DNA of 59,004 nt from Thermoleophilia bacterium (GCA_014874265.1 JACWAM010000118.1:1-59004); one strand, 5' to 3'. Shown: positions 1 through 7,502, counted from the first letter of the stretch. Notes: a model not told the origin generated them from the sequence alone. A program made the numbers and translations.

Positions 1-60
1 GCAATCTTCCTCCGTTTTGTACATCTCCATAAATTCCATGAGTGTCTTGGGGCCGATCAT
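1..60 (-). CDS. N-terminus of probable transposase (partial)
   Basis: Only 20 residues are visible, starting MIGPKTLMEFMEMYKTEEDC, with an ideal AGGAGGT ribosome binding site 6 bases upstream of the ATG. The pattern of a short helix followed by an acidic stretch and Cys resembles the start of IS1595/ISXO2-type transposases, which continue into a zinc ribbon, but 20 residues cannot prove a family. The context (an inverted-repeat end 66 bases upstream that is shared with the miniature elements) supports a transposase. The reading frame continues beyond base 1. Confidence 0.4.
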   Translation of the reverse strand, partial: MIGPKTLMEFMEMYKTEEDC

Positions 61-138
61 GAGATACCTCCTGTTTTTGTTTACTAACAGAAGATATCAG
101 CCGGTTCGGACGGAACCTGAACGAGTTGTATGATCAGT
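1..138 (-). mobile_element. End of an insertion sequence (cut by window edge)
   Basis: The minus strand carries the 5' end of a transposase-like reading frame (start at 60) preceded by AGGAGGT. Upstream of it, at 126-136, is TTGTATGATCA, which read inward is TGATCATACAA followed by a TCAGGT block. The same terminal block bounds three miniature elements elsewhere in this window. By analogy with those, the outer end is placed at 138, and the neighbouring 8 bases (139-146, TAATCCAA) are the predicted target duplication. The other end lies outside the window. The shared ends are seen in the sequence; the element identity is inferred. Confidence 0.55.
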
Positions 139-175
139 TAATCCAAAGTCAAATATACAAAATCAAAATCCGCTT

Positions 176-466
176 TTACTTGACGTGCTGGATATATTTC
201 ATAAAAACTTCAAAAGCTTCATCAACCGCCAGATCATCGAGGCCCAATTCTTCCGTGCTCTGTCGGAGGCACTCTTTCATTCTGTTGCTGATCAGGAAGA
301 CCCCGACCCGGTCGAGGGCCGCCCGGGTGGCGACCAGTTGCGTTAGCACGTCCTCACAGCGTTTGTCTTCGGAAATCATCCTCTGAAGGCCGCGCACCTG
401 ACCTTCAATCCGCCTCAGCCTGTTGAGCACTTTCTCTGTGTCTGTCTTTGCTTCCGCTTCGATCAC
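176..466 (-). CDS. CsoR/CstR-family (DUF156) transcriptional repressor
   Basis: This is a 96-residue all-helical repressor of the CsoR/RcnR/FrmR/CstR family, recognised from LNRLRRIEGQVRGLQRMI near the N-terminus and VLTQLVATRAALDRVG in the middle. The longer open frame up to 628 has no family similarity before this point; the GTG at 466 gives the usual family length. The ligand fingerprint is Cys (KRCEDV), then Arg where CsoR has its copper-binding His, then Cys (MKECL). The Cys-x-Cys pattern without His matches the persulfide sensor CstR better than the copper sensor CsoR. It probably represses from the site at 608-621. No obvious sulfur-transferase target gene is adjacent. Confidence 0.85.
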   Translation of the reverse strand: MIEAEAKTDTEKVLNRLRRIEGQVRGLQRMISEDKRCEDVLTQLVATRAALDRVGVFLISNRMKECLRQSTEELGLDDLAVDEAFEVFMKYIQHVK

Positions 467-503
467 CTCATCACTAAATGTTAAACGAGCATAAGAGTCT
501 ATC

Positions 504-524
504 CCGGCAGGTGCATCCTGCCGG
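504..524. repeat. Perfect hairpin in the divergent intergenic region
   Basis: CCGGCAGG at 504-511 and CCTGCCGG at 517-524 form a perfect 8-bp inverted repeat with a 5-base spacer. It lies 38 bases upstream of the repressor start. There is no T-run, so it is not an intrinsic terminator. It could be a leader hairpin or a second regulatory site. Confidence 0.5.
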
Positions 525-607
525 AACAATCCCTTCGCTTCTTCGCAGGAAGTAATGCCAATCGAGCGCAGTGCAGGCTGTCCCAATTGCCTCCCTGACC
601 CCGGTCT

Positions 608-621
608 TACCCCTGCGGGTA
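608..621. promoter_or_regulatory. Operator of CsoR/CstR type
   Basis: TACCC-CTGC-GGGTA is a perfect inverted repeat with a 4-base spacer. It is the G-tract operator type bound by CsoR-family repressors (TACCC/GGGTA half sites). It sits between the repressor gene (minus strand) and the DUF1848 gene (plus strand), so it may control either or both. The match is seen directly; binding is inferred. Confidence 0.65.
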
Positions 622-708
622 TTATCACACGAGGTTTCCGGAGGCGTCAAGAATGAAAACACCGGCAATGCTACAATCAATCTGGCTTTCCACGAAGATG
701 ACACGATC

Positions 709-1581
709 ATGTTCAAGGTTCTGGACCCGCCAAGCAACAGGAATCATGCCGATAAAAAGGTAATCAGCTGTTCACGGCGCACCGACATCCCCAGGTGCCA
801 TTCCGGATGGCTGGAAGAAGCTCTCCGCGCCGGCAGCGTCAACTTTCGTTCTCCGAGAGGAATGGAAAAGGAGGTTTCTTTAAGGGAAGAGAATGTTCAT
901 TCGATTGTCCTCTGGTCGAAAGGCTACCGGCCGTTGCTTTGCCGCGCCGGGCTGGTTAACCGGCTGCATAATCTGAATCCATTTTTTCACTTCACCATAA
1001 CCGGTCTTGGCGGGACAGGGTGGGAGCCGGGGGTTCCACCGTGGACGGAGGCCATTATGGAAATGGCTGACCTGGTGAATATCTTTGGACCCGCACGCGT
1101 GAAATGGCGTTTTGACCCAGTGATTCACTGGCGCGATGAAAACGGCGCCCTCAAATCAAATCTGCCTCTTTTTTCCGTCATCGGAGAACGAGTCGCGGCT
1201 CTGGGCGTTCCGGAATGCACCTTCTCTTTTATCCACTGGTACACCAAAAGTAAGCACAGGGCTCAAAGAAGCAGACGTGAGTATCTCGAACTGACGGCTG
1301 AATCAAAGCTGGATGCGGCCCGTCAGCTTGCTCGTGAAGCCGGCCTCCTTGGAATAGGCTTAAGCAGCTGCTCAAACGATGACCTGCTGACAGTGGCGGG
1401 AATCACCAAAGCCAGCTGTGTTAACGGCCGTTTTCTCGCCGGGCTAAGAGAAGACGGGGAAGCCGTTTCCGTTGCCAAGGACCGTTCCCAGCGAGAGCAG
1501 TGCGGCTGCACCGTGAGCATCGATATCGGGAGCTACCAGCAATGCTGCGAAGCCCCCTGCGTTTACTGTTACGCCAACTAG
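709..1581 (+). CDS. DUF1848 family protein
   Basis: This 290-residue protein has the two hallmarks of DUF1848: an N-terminal SCSRRTDIPR motif and a C-terminal cysteine cluster CCEAPCVYCYAN, which is probably a metal site. Internal Cys residues (QREQCGC) precede it. The reaction is unknown; the family is sometimes likened to radical-SAM-type proteins because of the terminal CxYC cluster. The frame is open from 571, but the conserved region begins just after ATG 709, which gives the normal family length. Its ribosome binding site is weak. It is transcribed away from the repressor gene, with the CsoR/CstR-type operator between them. Confidence 0.8.
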   Translation: MFKVLDPPSNRNHADKKVISCSRRTDIPRCHSGWLEEALRAGSVNFRSPRGMEKEVSLREENVHSIVLWSKGYRPLLCRAGLVNRLHNLNPFFHFTITGLGGTGWEPGVPPWTEAIMEMADLVNIFGPARVKWRFDPVIHWRDENGALKSNLPLFSVIGERVAALGVPECTFSFIHWYTKSKHRAQRSRREYLELTAESKLDAARQLAREAGLLGIGLSSCSNDDLLTVAGITKASCVNGRFLAGLREDGEAVSVAKDRSQREQCGCTVSIDIGSYQQCCEAPCVYCYAN

Positions 1582-1602
1582 CCCGCAGGTGGCTGAGAAA
1601 AA

Positions 1603-1779
1603 CTATCTCTTCGCCGTCAGCAGGCTAAAGGTGGCGATTCCGATCAGCACGGTCACAAATCCAAAGATATACAGAGCGGTCGTTTTCTGGCTGTCAGAAA
1701 GCCACCAGGCGCTCGTGAAGATAATAATGCCGAAAATTATCTGAGCTGCTGCAACAATCGTAGCGCGGTCGGTTTTCAT
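1603..1779 (-). CDS. Small two-helix membrane protein
   Basis: A 58-residue protein with two hydrophobic helices (roughly residues 9-26 and 35-54) separated by a short polar turn (LSDSQKTT) and ending in TAKR. I do not recognise a family. The ATG at 1779 has GGAGG five bases upstream; the GTG at 1785 would overlap that ribosome site. It is convergent with the DUF1848 gene. Confidence 0.6.
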   Translation of the reverse strand: MKTDRATIVAAAQIIFGIIIFTSAWWLSDSQKTTALYIFGFVTVLIGIATFSLLTAKR

Positions 1780-1953
1780 CGCCACCTCCGGTTGGTTTGG
1801 AAAGTAATTCTAAAAGGATGCTATTTTTTCCTCTACAATCTGGCAGTTTCACCAGTCTCTTAAACATGACAGCTTAAGCCTTTCCCCAACCGGAGGGCCG
1901 TCTCTGATAATATATGCCTCTGCTAAAGGTATATTTTTTAAGACGTGGATTAA

Positions 1954-2508
1954 TTGGCAGACGTTAATCATAAATATGAGCGGCTCAGGGCGCTCCTGCT
2001 GGAGAAGGCTTACCTGACAGGCGATTTTGTTCTCACCTCCGGCAGGCACAGCAGGCATTATTTCGACTGCAAGCGTGTCACGCTCGATCCGGAAGGGCTC
2101 TCCATCGCCGCGGAGCTGATCGTTGAAAAAATGAAAGCGGCTGAAATTACCGTCATTGGCGGCCTTGCCATCGGGGCTGATCCGATTGTGGCCGGAACCG
2201 TCGCCGCCAGCTGGCGGATGGGATATCCGATATCAGGAGTGATAGTCAGGAAAGAACCCAAATCGCACGGGACCAGCAGATGGATCGAGGGCCCGGCGGC
2301 CCCAGGCGTTAAAGTCGCCGTGGTGGACGATGTTGCTACCAGCGGCGGCTCCATCATCAAGGCAATTGAAATCTGCCGCCAGGAAGGACTTCTGCCCGTG
2401 GTTGCTTACTCCCTCGTCGACCGCGAGGAAGGCGGCGCCGGCGCGATCATGTCAGACGGTAAGGTTCCGTTTGATCCTTTGTTTAAATTTGGTGATCTTT
2501 TTAAGTGA
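1954..2508 (+). CDS. pyrE: Orotate phosphoribosyltransferase
   Basis: PyrE converts orotate plus PRPP to orotidine 5'-monophosphate in pyrimidine synthesis. The 184-residue length is normal. The PRPP-binding motif VAVVDDVATSGGS is intact at about residues 110-122, preceded by the Lys-rich flexible loop (VRKEPKSHGT) and an N-terminal FVLTSGRHS substrate motif. The start is TTG at 1954, the only start codon close to the conserved N-terminus, and its ribosome site is weak. It stands alone, away from other pyr genes, and is convergent with the archaemetzincin gene. Confidence 0.95.
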   Translation: MADVNHKYERLRALLLEKAYLTGDFVLTSGRHSRHYFDCKRVTLDPEGLSIAAELIVEKMKAAEITVIGGLAIGADPIVAGTVAASWRMGYPISGVIVRKEPKSHGTSRWIEGPAAPGVKVAVVDDVATSGGSIIKAIEICRQEGLLPVVAYSLVDREEGGAGAIMSDGKVPFDPLFKFGDLFK

Positions 2509-2551
2509 CGTTTACGCTGCGTCACAGGTAAAGACCAGGTTAAAAATCCGG

Positions 2552-3112
2552 TCAAACCGGCCCCTGGAAAAGCAGCCGGCTGCAAACGGCGCAGAACCCA
2601 GGCCCCTTGCGGTCAGTATCTTCAATCGTGTTGGAGAAGTGCATGATACATGCCGGGTTGGGACAGTGGGCGAGCCCAAAGACGTGGCCCAGCTCATGCA
2701 CCACCTCCTTTTCAGTTCTTTCCTCAAACAGCTGTCTATTGGGCGGCTTTGCGTAAAACTCAGGCCGCAACCGCGCCAGTGAGACAAGGGCGCAGCCTCT
2801 TGCCTGATCGGTCTGGCCAAACACGTAATTAAGGCGGGGGACAAATAGGTCCAGGTCCGTGATGCCGAGAAGGGCAAACGGTCCCCCGGTTAATTCATCC
2901 GCTGCGGGCATTCGGGACAGCAGGGAGCCAGACCGGTACTGGCGCCGGCCCTTGTCGAGAGCGCCCCATGGGGGTTCCAGCAGATCGCCGGTGCGCGCAG
3001 TCAGGTTGAAAGTTGCGGCGGCGCTGCGTCCTACCATGGCGGCAAAATCCGCTCCGATCCCGGAAAATGGATATACGATCAATCCCCGGGCGTTCTTGAG
3101 AAACAACGTCAT
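2552..3112 (-). CDS. amzA: Archaemetzincin-type zinc metalloprotease
   Basis: The C-terminal half carries the archaemetzincin signature HELGHVFGLAHC: the three zinc-binding His and the catalytic Glu. It is followed by CxM (ACIMHF) and a further CAVC pair that forms the family's structural zinc site. ATG 3112 gives 186 residues, the usual length for bacterial and archaeal members; the frame is open further upstream to 3211 but without family-like sequence. Its peptide substrate is unknown. The family is common in archaea and scattered in bacteria. Confidence 0.9.
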   Translation of the reverse strand: MTLFLKNARGLIVYPFSGIGADFAAMVGRSAAATFNLTARTGDLLEPPWGALDKGRRQYRSGSLLSRMPAADELTGGPFALLGITDLDLFVPRLNYVFGQTDQARGCALVSLARLRPEFYAKPPNRQLFEERTEKEVVHELGHVFGLAHCPNPACIMHFSNTIEDTDRKGPGFCAVCSRLLFQGPV

Positions 3113-3297
3113 GTTAGCCCTGGCTATTTTCTTCCTCTGACTCTTGTACTCTAACACGGCGGCGAAGATGCGGCCGGCACCGGCGCCATTCCAGGCAAAG
3201 GGGTAGAACATGGCTTAAAGTAAATGAAAGGATCCGTCATCTTGCTTTGCTAAACTGAATTCAGGTCTTCGGGTCTTAAATTCATTTCCATTTATCC

Positions 3298-4467
3298 ATG
3301 CATAATGCCGACAAACTCGACCTTTTAACTTCGGGCGCCAGCTATGACCTGGCCTGCGCCTGCGGAGGCGAGCAGCAAGCGCGCATCCGCGGCTCGTGGG
3401 GCCGCTGGATATATCCTGCTGTTCTTCCCGATGGAAGAAGGGTGCCTCTTCTTAAAATTCTGCTGTCTAATTCATGCTCGCAAGACTGCGCCTATTGCGC
3501 GAACCGGAGGGGAAGGAAATTCGTCCGGACCTCATTTCGTCCCAAAGAGATGGCGCAAATTTTTATGGAGCTCAACCGTCAGGGGCGCGTCGGCGGCCTG
3601 TTTCTCAGCTCGGCGATTAGCGGCAGCGCAATTAACAGCATGGAGCAGATGCTCAAGACGATCGAGCTGGTCCGGTTCTGGCGCGGATACAAAGGCTGGG
3701 TGCACCTGAAGATCCTTCCCGGCGCTTCCCGCCAACAGGTCGAGCGCGCCGCCAGGCTTGCCAACCGCCTTTCCCTGAACCTGGAAGCTCCAAGCCCGGC
3801 ACGACTTAAGGCCATCTCATCGAAAAAGCGATTCACGGAGGATATTTACCGGCGGATGGAGTGGATTAAAAATCTGGCCAGCTCCGGCGGTTACCGTTGC
3901 CGCGGGCAGACAACCCAGTTTGTCGTGGGCGCCGGCGAGGAAACAGATCGTGAGTTTGCTTTCCTGTCCGGCAAACTTTACGGCAGTCTCGGTCTGTCGC
4001 GCGTCTACTTTAGTGCTTTTCAACCAGTAAAGAATACGCCCCTATGGTCCAGGCCGCCGGCGGCTTTTGAGCGGGAGCACCGGCTTTATCAAGCAGATTT
4101 TCTGCTGAGAAAATATGGATTTACCGCAGACGAACTCGTTTTTGACCGAAACGGAAATCTTCCTCTGGGAAATGATCCGAAAACTTCCTGGGCGAGCATC
4201 CATCCTGAGGCATTTCCGGTGGAAGTTAACACGGCGCCGCGCCAACAACTTTTAAGGGTTCCGGGAATTGGACCTGTCGCCGCGGCCCGAATCATCAGGA
4301 GCAGAAGACAGGGAAAACTTTTGACCCTGGATCACCTAAAATCCACTGGCGCCCGGGCTGACTGCGCTCCTTTTATCCTGCTTGACGGCAAGCGTCCAGC
4401 GGATGTTCGCGGCGCCCAACTTAGCCTGTTTGTGCCGGCCGCGGGCTTCAGCGCGGTTTCGGGCTGA
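3298..4467 (+). CDS. Radical SAM protein of putative DNA modification/repair type with C-terminal HhH
   Basis: A 389-residue radical-SAM protein. SNSCSQDCAYCANR gives the CxxxCxxC ligand set for the [4Fe-4S]-SAM cluster. The C-terminal region (EVNTAPRQQLLRVPGIGPVA) is a helix-hairpin-helix, which suggests nucleic-acid contact. Together these match the family whose genes usually sit next to a uracil-DNA-glycosylase-like partner. No such partner is adjacent here: the next gene encodes a membrane protein. The substrate is unknown. ATG 3298 lacks a clear ribosome site. Confidence 0.85.
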   Translation: MHNADKLDLLTSGASYDLACACGGEQQARIRGSWGRWIYPAVLPDGRRVPLLKILLSNSCSQDCAYCANRRGRKFVRTSFRPKEMAQIFMELNRQGRVGGLFLSSAISGSAINSMEQMLKTIELVRFWRGYKGWVHLKILPGASRQQVERAARLANRLSLNLEAPSPARLKAISSKKRFTEDIYRRMEWIKNLASSGGYRCRGQTTQFVVGAGEETDREFAFLSGKLYGSLGLSRVYFSAFQPVKNTPLWSRPPAAFEREHRLYQADFLLRKYGFTADELVFDRNGNLPLGNDPKTSWASIHPEAFPVEVNTAPRQQLLRVPGIGPVAAARIIRSRRQGKLLTLDHLKSTGARADCAPFILLDGKRPADVRGAQLSLFVPAAGFSAVSG

Positions 4468-4794
4468 GTTTGAACTGATAATATAACTTGCCTCCCGCGT
4501 TTCTCTCCTGCAGGAAAGGTTATGATATAAATTAGGCCAGGGATATTATCATTCGTCCACTAATCAAAGGATAACTTTATCAACCGGCAGAAACAACATA
4601 TTGTTGCCGTCCATTACTTCTTCCTTCTAAAGCAAGATGAAGAGGACCTCCGAAAGCTCTGGAGCGCTCTTGGCTCTCAAGCAGGTCCTGCTGGCGGCGA
4701 GTCTCATGTAAATGCCGGTGCCGCCGAACTGGTCTCGGCAGGCCGGTGCCGCCTGATTCACCGCGCTTACGGCTCCGACAAGGACTTTTGTCTG
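4468..4794 (+). other. Gene-poor stretch with an in-frame extension of the next gene
   Basis: From the stop TAA at 4561 the reading frame of the following gene stays open to its first ATG at 4795. Its translation looks protein-like (for example HIVAVHYFFLLKQDEEDLRK). There is no ATG, GTG or TTG in frame in this stretch. An AAAGGA at 4567-4572 sits 6 bases before an ATC codon at 4579, and an ATT codon follows at 4600. The first 90 bases (4468-4560) show no gene. Confidence 0.5.
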
Positions 4795-6021
4795 ATGATG
4801 CTTGCCGATTTGGCTCTGGTGGAGGTTTTATACCGGCGCAGTTCTCCCGTGGTTTCCGACCAGGAGTGGCGGCAGGTTCTAAATGAGATCGAAGCGGGCC
4901 GCTCGCTGGTTGAAAAAGAGAATATCACGCTTTACGGGGAAACGACCGCGCTAGCCGTGGACGCGGGCGGCGCCCGGGAAGCGCTCATACTGGCGGTATC
5001 AAGGGAGCGACGCGGCGGCCAGAGCGATTTCGAGACAGGTCTGCCTCCCATGGAACCGTTGCTTGGAAGCGAGCTGGACCCGGATCTCGGCAATGGCGCC
5101 GCGGTTCTTTTCAACATCCCTCAAGCCTCGCCGGCGACTCGCGATTATTATGCGGTTTCGGGCGGGGATCCTGACCGGGTGCTTACACTAGTATTGCCGG
5201 AGATCGACGCCGCCATTAAAAACTTGCGGTATCAAGTTGCTTACTTTTCCCACCAACGGCTGACGATCGCGGATGAGCGCGCCCAGATCGATGAAAAGGT
5301 GGGCGGGCTGCTTCACGAGCGAGTAGTCAGGGTAATTGATGAACCCGAGGGCGCCGGTCATCTGGAAGAAATGATCGCGAGCCTTTCCCGTATGTTTGGA
5401 ATGCTGGCAACTGATTCTCTGCTTGTCCGCCGTTCTGAGGACAACCTGAAAATGAGGAAGCAGGCGCTGGAATCGGTGCTGAATCTGAACTTGAACAGGA
5501 AGAACGGCGCCAGGGACGAAATCGGAGCATATTGCCTGCAAGCAGCGGCTAGCGACCTGGAAGGGGTACACGCAGAGGGGAAAAAACTTGAGCTCTCCAG
5601 GCAGAACGCCGCGGCGGCCATCGAGGTTGTCAGAACCCAGGTGGAGCTGCTCAGGACCAGAGAAGAAGCCGTTATCCAGGAGCAAACGAAAGAACTGCTT
5701 TCGCGTAGCCTGCTGGTGCAGCAGGAGCGGCTTGCCCTCCAGGTCGCGGCCGGCCTTGTCGAGTTTGTCCTCATTTTTTACTACGTGCTAAAATCTTGGG
5801 AAGGAATTGCCGGACAGGCAGTGTTTGACCGGGCGCCGGCGATGATACGGCTGCTTGCCGTTGGCGGCATGAGCACCGGAGCAGCGATTGGCACGCACTT
5901 TCTGGCCCAGGCGCTTTACAACCGTGCCTGGAAAGCTGCTGGTCTGTGGATCTCGGCAGCAGTTTTGGCTGCGTCTTTTACGGCAATGCTTGTATTGACG
6001 CTCGTGTCGCAACGGGGTTAA
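4795..6021 (+). CDS. Unrecognised coiled-coil membrane protein
   Basis: 408 residues from ATG 4795, possibly about 70 more if a rare start (ATC 4579 or ATT 4600) is used. I do not recognise a family. The middle (about residues 150-320) is rich in Glu, Arg, Leu and Gln with heptad-like spacing, suggesting long helices or coiled coil. The last 90 residues hold about three hydrophobic segments (starting near VAAGLVEFVLIFYYVL, MIRLLAVGGMSTGAAIG and LWISAAVLAASFTAMLVL), so this is a C-terminally anchored protein with a large soluble head. The mini-ferritin gene begins 21 bases after its stop, so the two are probably co-transcribed. Confidence 0.7.
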   Translation: MMLADLALVEVLYRRSSPVVSDQEWRQVLNEIEAGRSLVEKENITLYGETTALAVDAGGAREALILAVSRERRGGQSDFETGLPPMEPLLGSELDPDLGNGAAVLFNIPQASPATRDYYAVSGGDPDRVLTLVLPEIDAAIKNLRYQVAYFSHQRLTIADERAQIDEKVGGLLHERVVRVIDEPEGAGHLEEMIASLSRMFGMLATDSLLVRRSEDNLKMRKQALESVLNLNLNRKNGARDEIGAYCLQAAASDLEGVHAEGKKLELSRQNAAAAIEVVRTQVELLRTREEAVIQEQTKELLSRSLLVQQERLALQVAAGLVEFVLIFYYVLKSWEGIAGQAVFDRAPAMIRLLAVGGMSTGAAIGTHFLAQALYNRAWKAAGLWISAAVLAASFTAMLVLTLVSQRG

Positions 6022-6041
6022 ATTCTGGCAGGGAGAGGTTT

Positions 6042-6239
6042 TTGGACGCAATTGAGCTCATCGAGCAGGCAATCGAGAACGAGAGGCTCGCGGCACAGCG
6101 ATACCGCGAAGGCGCCGGGTCGGCGGATGATCCTGAAACCAGATCGATGTTTGAACAGCTGGCCAGATGGGAGCAAGATCACGAGCGCGTTTTACGGGAA
6201 CGGCTGGCAACACTAAAGCTGATTCGCGGCCAGCGCTGA
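6042..6239 (+). CDS. Mini ferritin-like / half-rubrerythrin protein
   Basis: A 65-residue two-helix protein: the first helix has IENERLAAQRYREGA, the second MFEQLARWEQDHERVL with an ExxH pair. This is half of a ferritin or rubrerythrin four-helix bundle, so a dimer would be needed to make a di-iron site, as in encapsulated ferritins. The frame is open from 5946, but TTG 6042 is preceded by GGGAG at a good distance and starts right at the first helix. It directly follows the membrane protein gene. Iron binding is inferred from the residues. Confidence 0.65.
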   Translation: MDAIELIEQAIENERLAAQRYREGAGSADDPETRSMFEQLARWEQDHERVLRERLATLKLIRGQR

Positions 6240-6256
6240 AAGTTCAGGACTCTCGC

Positions 6257-6460
6257 TCAGCGCTGACGGCCAAAAAGAGCCAGAAAACCAACCGGCGCCA
6301 GCCACAATAAGACCCAAAAACCAACAGTGATGGCAAGAGGAAAGATGGCGCCGCCGCCATCCGAACCGGGGCCAACCGCCTCAAACAAAAACACTCCGGC
6401 ACCTGACAGGCAGATGACAGACCATACGATTATTAGCTGAATTCTGTTTTTTGCTGACAT
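6257..6460 (-). CDS. Small two-helix membrane protein
   Basis: 67 residues with two hydrophobic segments (about 8-27 and 39-62) and a glycine-rich link (GPGSDGGG). It ends in FGRQR, so both termini are probably on the cytoplasmic side. No family is recognised. It is convergent with the mini-ferritin gene and follows the PAPS-reductase-like gene on the minus strand. Confidence 0.5.
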   Translation of the reverse strand: MSAKNRIQLIIVWSVICLSGAGVFLFEAVGPGSDGGGAIFPLAITVGFWVLLWLAPVGFLALFGRQR

Positions 6461-6542
6461 GAATTACCTAAGCCCCGTCAATCCCGACTGAAATAAAACA
6501 TCCTGACTCATTGGCCGCGGCTGTTGCGGTCATCCCGCGTTC

Positions 6543-7247
6543 TTAAAAATAGCCCAGATCGCGCAGTTGCGCCATTATCTGCTCTTTTTCCTGGGCTCTG
6601 CCTTCGCGTTCCGGTCCGTCGCCGCGCGGGCGCGAACTCTTGACCGTGCAGGGCTGGCAGCCGAGACTGCGGTAACCCTGATCATATAGGGAGCAATAGG
6701 GAAGGTTATACTTCTTGATGTATGCCCAAATGTCAAGCTCGCTAAAATGAAGAATTGGCTGCACCCGGGTATGCTCCGTCCGGTCCGAGAAATATTCCTC
6801 ATCCTCACGAGCCGGCTGCTCGTCCCAGCGAACGCCCGTGATCAGCGCTTTCCATCCGTTTTTTGCAACCGCCATGTCGATTGCCTCCGCCTTTAGCACC
6901 AAGCAGCATTGCTCATGGTCTTCGGCAATCTTGATTTTTTTAAGCCCTTCGTGATTCGTGGTAATAACCAGAACAAGGTTCCACTCCCGGGCCAGGCGGT
7001 CACGGAACTCGATAACCTCTTTGAATTTAACAGTGGTGTCAAGGTTAAGCACCGGGATGGGGACGTTGCCTGCACCGATGCGCTTTAGCATATGCAAAAC
7101 AGTGAGCGAGTCTTTCCCGCCGGTGAAGGTAGTCGCTATCTTTCCCTGGAAGCGCTCCAGCGCCTGCCTGAGCACCTCGAGGCTTCGCGCTTCTTTCTCT
7201 TCCAGAGCCTGTTCCTGCTCTGGGAGGCCGCCTGCTTTGTCAGTCAT
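6543..7247 (-). CDS. PAPS-reductase-like PP-loop protein with four-cysteine cluster motif
   Basis: 234 residues of the PAPS reductase / ATP sulfurylase small-subunit superfamily. The PP-loop FTGGKDSL binds an adenylyl nucleotide. A CC pair (HEQCCLVLK) and a later GCQPC give the four cysteines that hold a [4Fe-4S] cluster in APS reductases. The C-terminal catalytic ECGLH motif of true reductases is absent; the protein ends at AQLRDLGYF. So it is probably not a standard thioredoxin-dependent sulfate-assimilation reductase. ATG 7247 has AGGG five bases upstream. The frame continues up to 7373, but its first codons there lie in a miniature element. Confidence 0.8.
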   Translation of the reverse strand: MTDKAGGLPEQEQALEEKEARSLEVLRQALERFQGKIATTFTGGKDSLTVLHMLKRIGAGNVPIPVLNLDTTVKFKEVIEFRDRLAREWNLVLVITTNHEGLKKIKIAEDHEQCCLVLKAEAIDMAVAKNGWKALITGVRWDEQPAREDEEYFSDRTEHTRVQPILHFSELDIWAYIKKYNLPYCSLYDQGYRSLGCQPCTVKSSRPRGDGPEREGRAQEKEQIMAQLRDLGYF

Positions 7248-7352
7248 TTTTTCCCTAGAACTCTGGCCGGTCAGTCTGTGGAGGCCGGCTGCTTTATGAA
7301 TTATTGTACCGCAACCGGAACAATTAGTCGCCATTTTTTTGGAATCTAAGCA

Positions 7353-7360
7353 TTCAGAAA
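7353..7360. repeat. Target site duplication, left copy
   Basis: TTCAGAAA here and at 7503-7510 are identical 8-bp direct repeats immediately flanking the miniature element at 7361-7502. They are the expected scar of its insertion. Confidence 0.8.
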
Positions 7361-7502
7361 ATTGATCATACAAATGGCTCAGGTAAGCCTGTCATCCTAA
7401 GCAAAAGCGAAGGATCTGGGGTTTAATCCCATATTCTTCACCGCCTGCAGCGACCCAGAATGACAAATCATTATCTGTCCTTTAGTGAATTGTATGATCA
7501 TG
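7361..7502. mobile_element. MITE copy 1 (142 bp, inverted terminal repeats)
   Basis: The ends are TGATCATACAA (7363-7373) and TTGTATGATCA (7490-7500), perfect 11-bp inverted repeats, flanked by identical 8-bp duplications TTCAGAAA. The left end continues ATGGCTCAGGT, like the insertion-sequence end at 126-136. The interior has two inverted arms related to GTCATCC-(C/T)-GAGCGAAGCGAAGGATCTG, a motif type common between genes in several bacterial phyla. No protein is encoded. It lies between the PAPS-reductase-like and ABC-class ATPase genes. It is probably mobilised in trans by the transposase cut at the window start. Confidence 0.85.

Noticed and set aside
176-466. Calling the CsoR-family gene a copper sensor.
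   Set aside because: The His ligand is Arg here and no copper ATPase or chaperone gene is nearby.
474-737. An 87-codon frame on the minus strand upstream of the CsoR/CstR-type repressor.
   Set aside because: No family-like sequence, and it covers the operator and the divergent promoter region.
653-763. A 36-codon ORF with a good GGAGG site overlapping the start of DUF1848.
   Set aside because: Its translation is not protein-like and the conserved DUF1848 frame begins at 709. The GGAGG may be chance or serve coupling.
4473-4545. A fourth, decayed miniature element (TGATAATATAACTTGCC resembles the left end of MITE copy 3).
   Set aside because: The right end has no TTGTATGATCA, no duplication is visible and the interior arms are missing.
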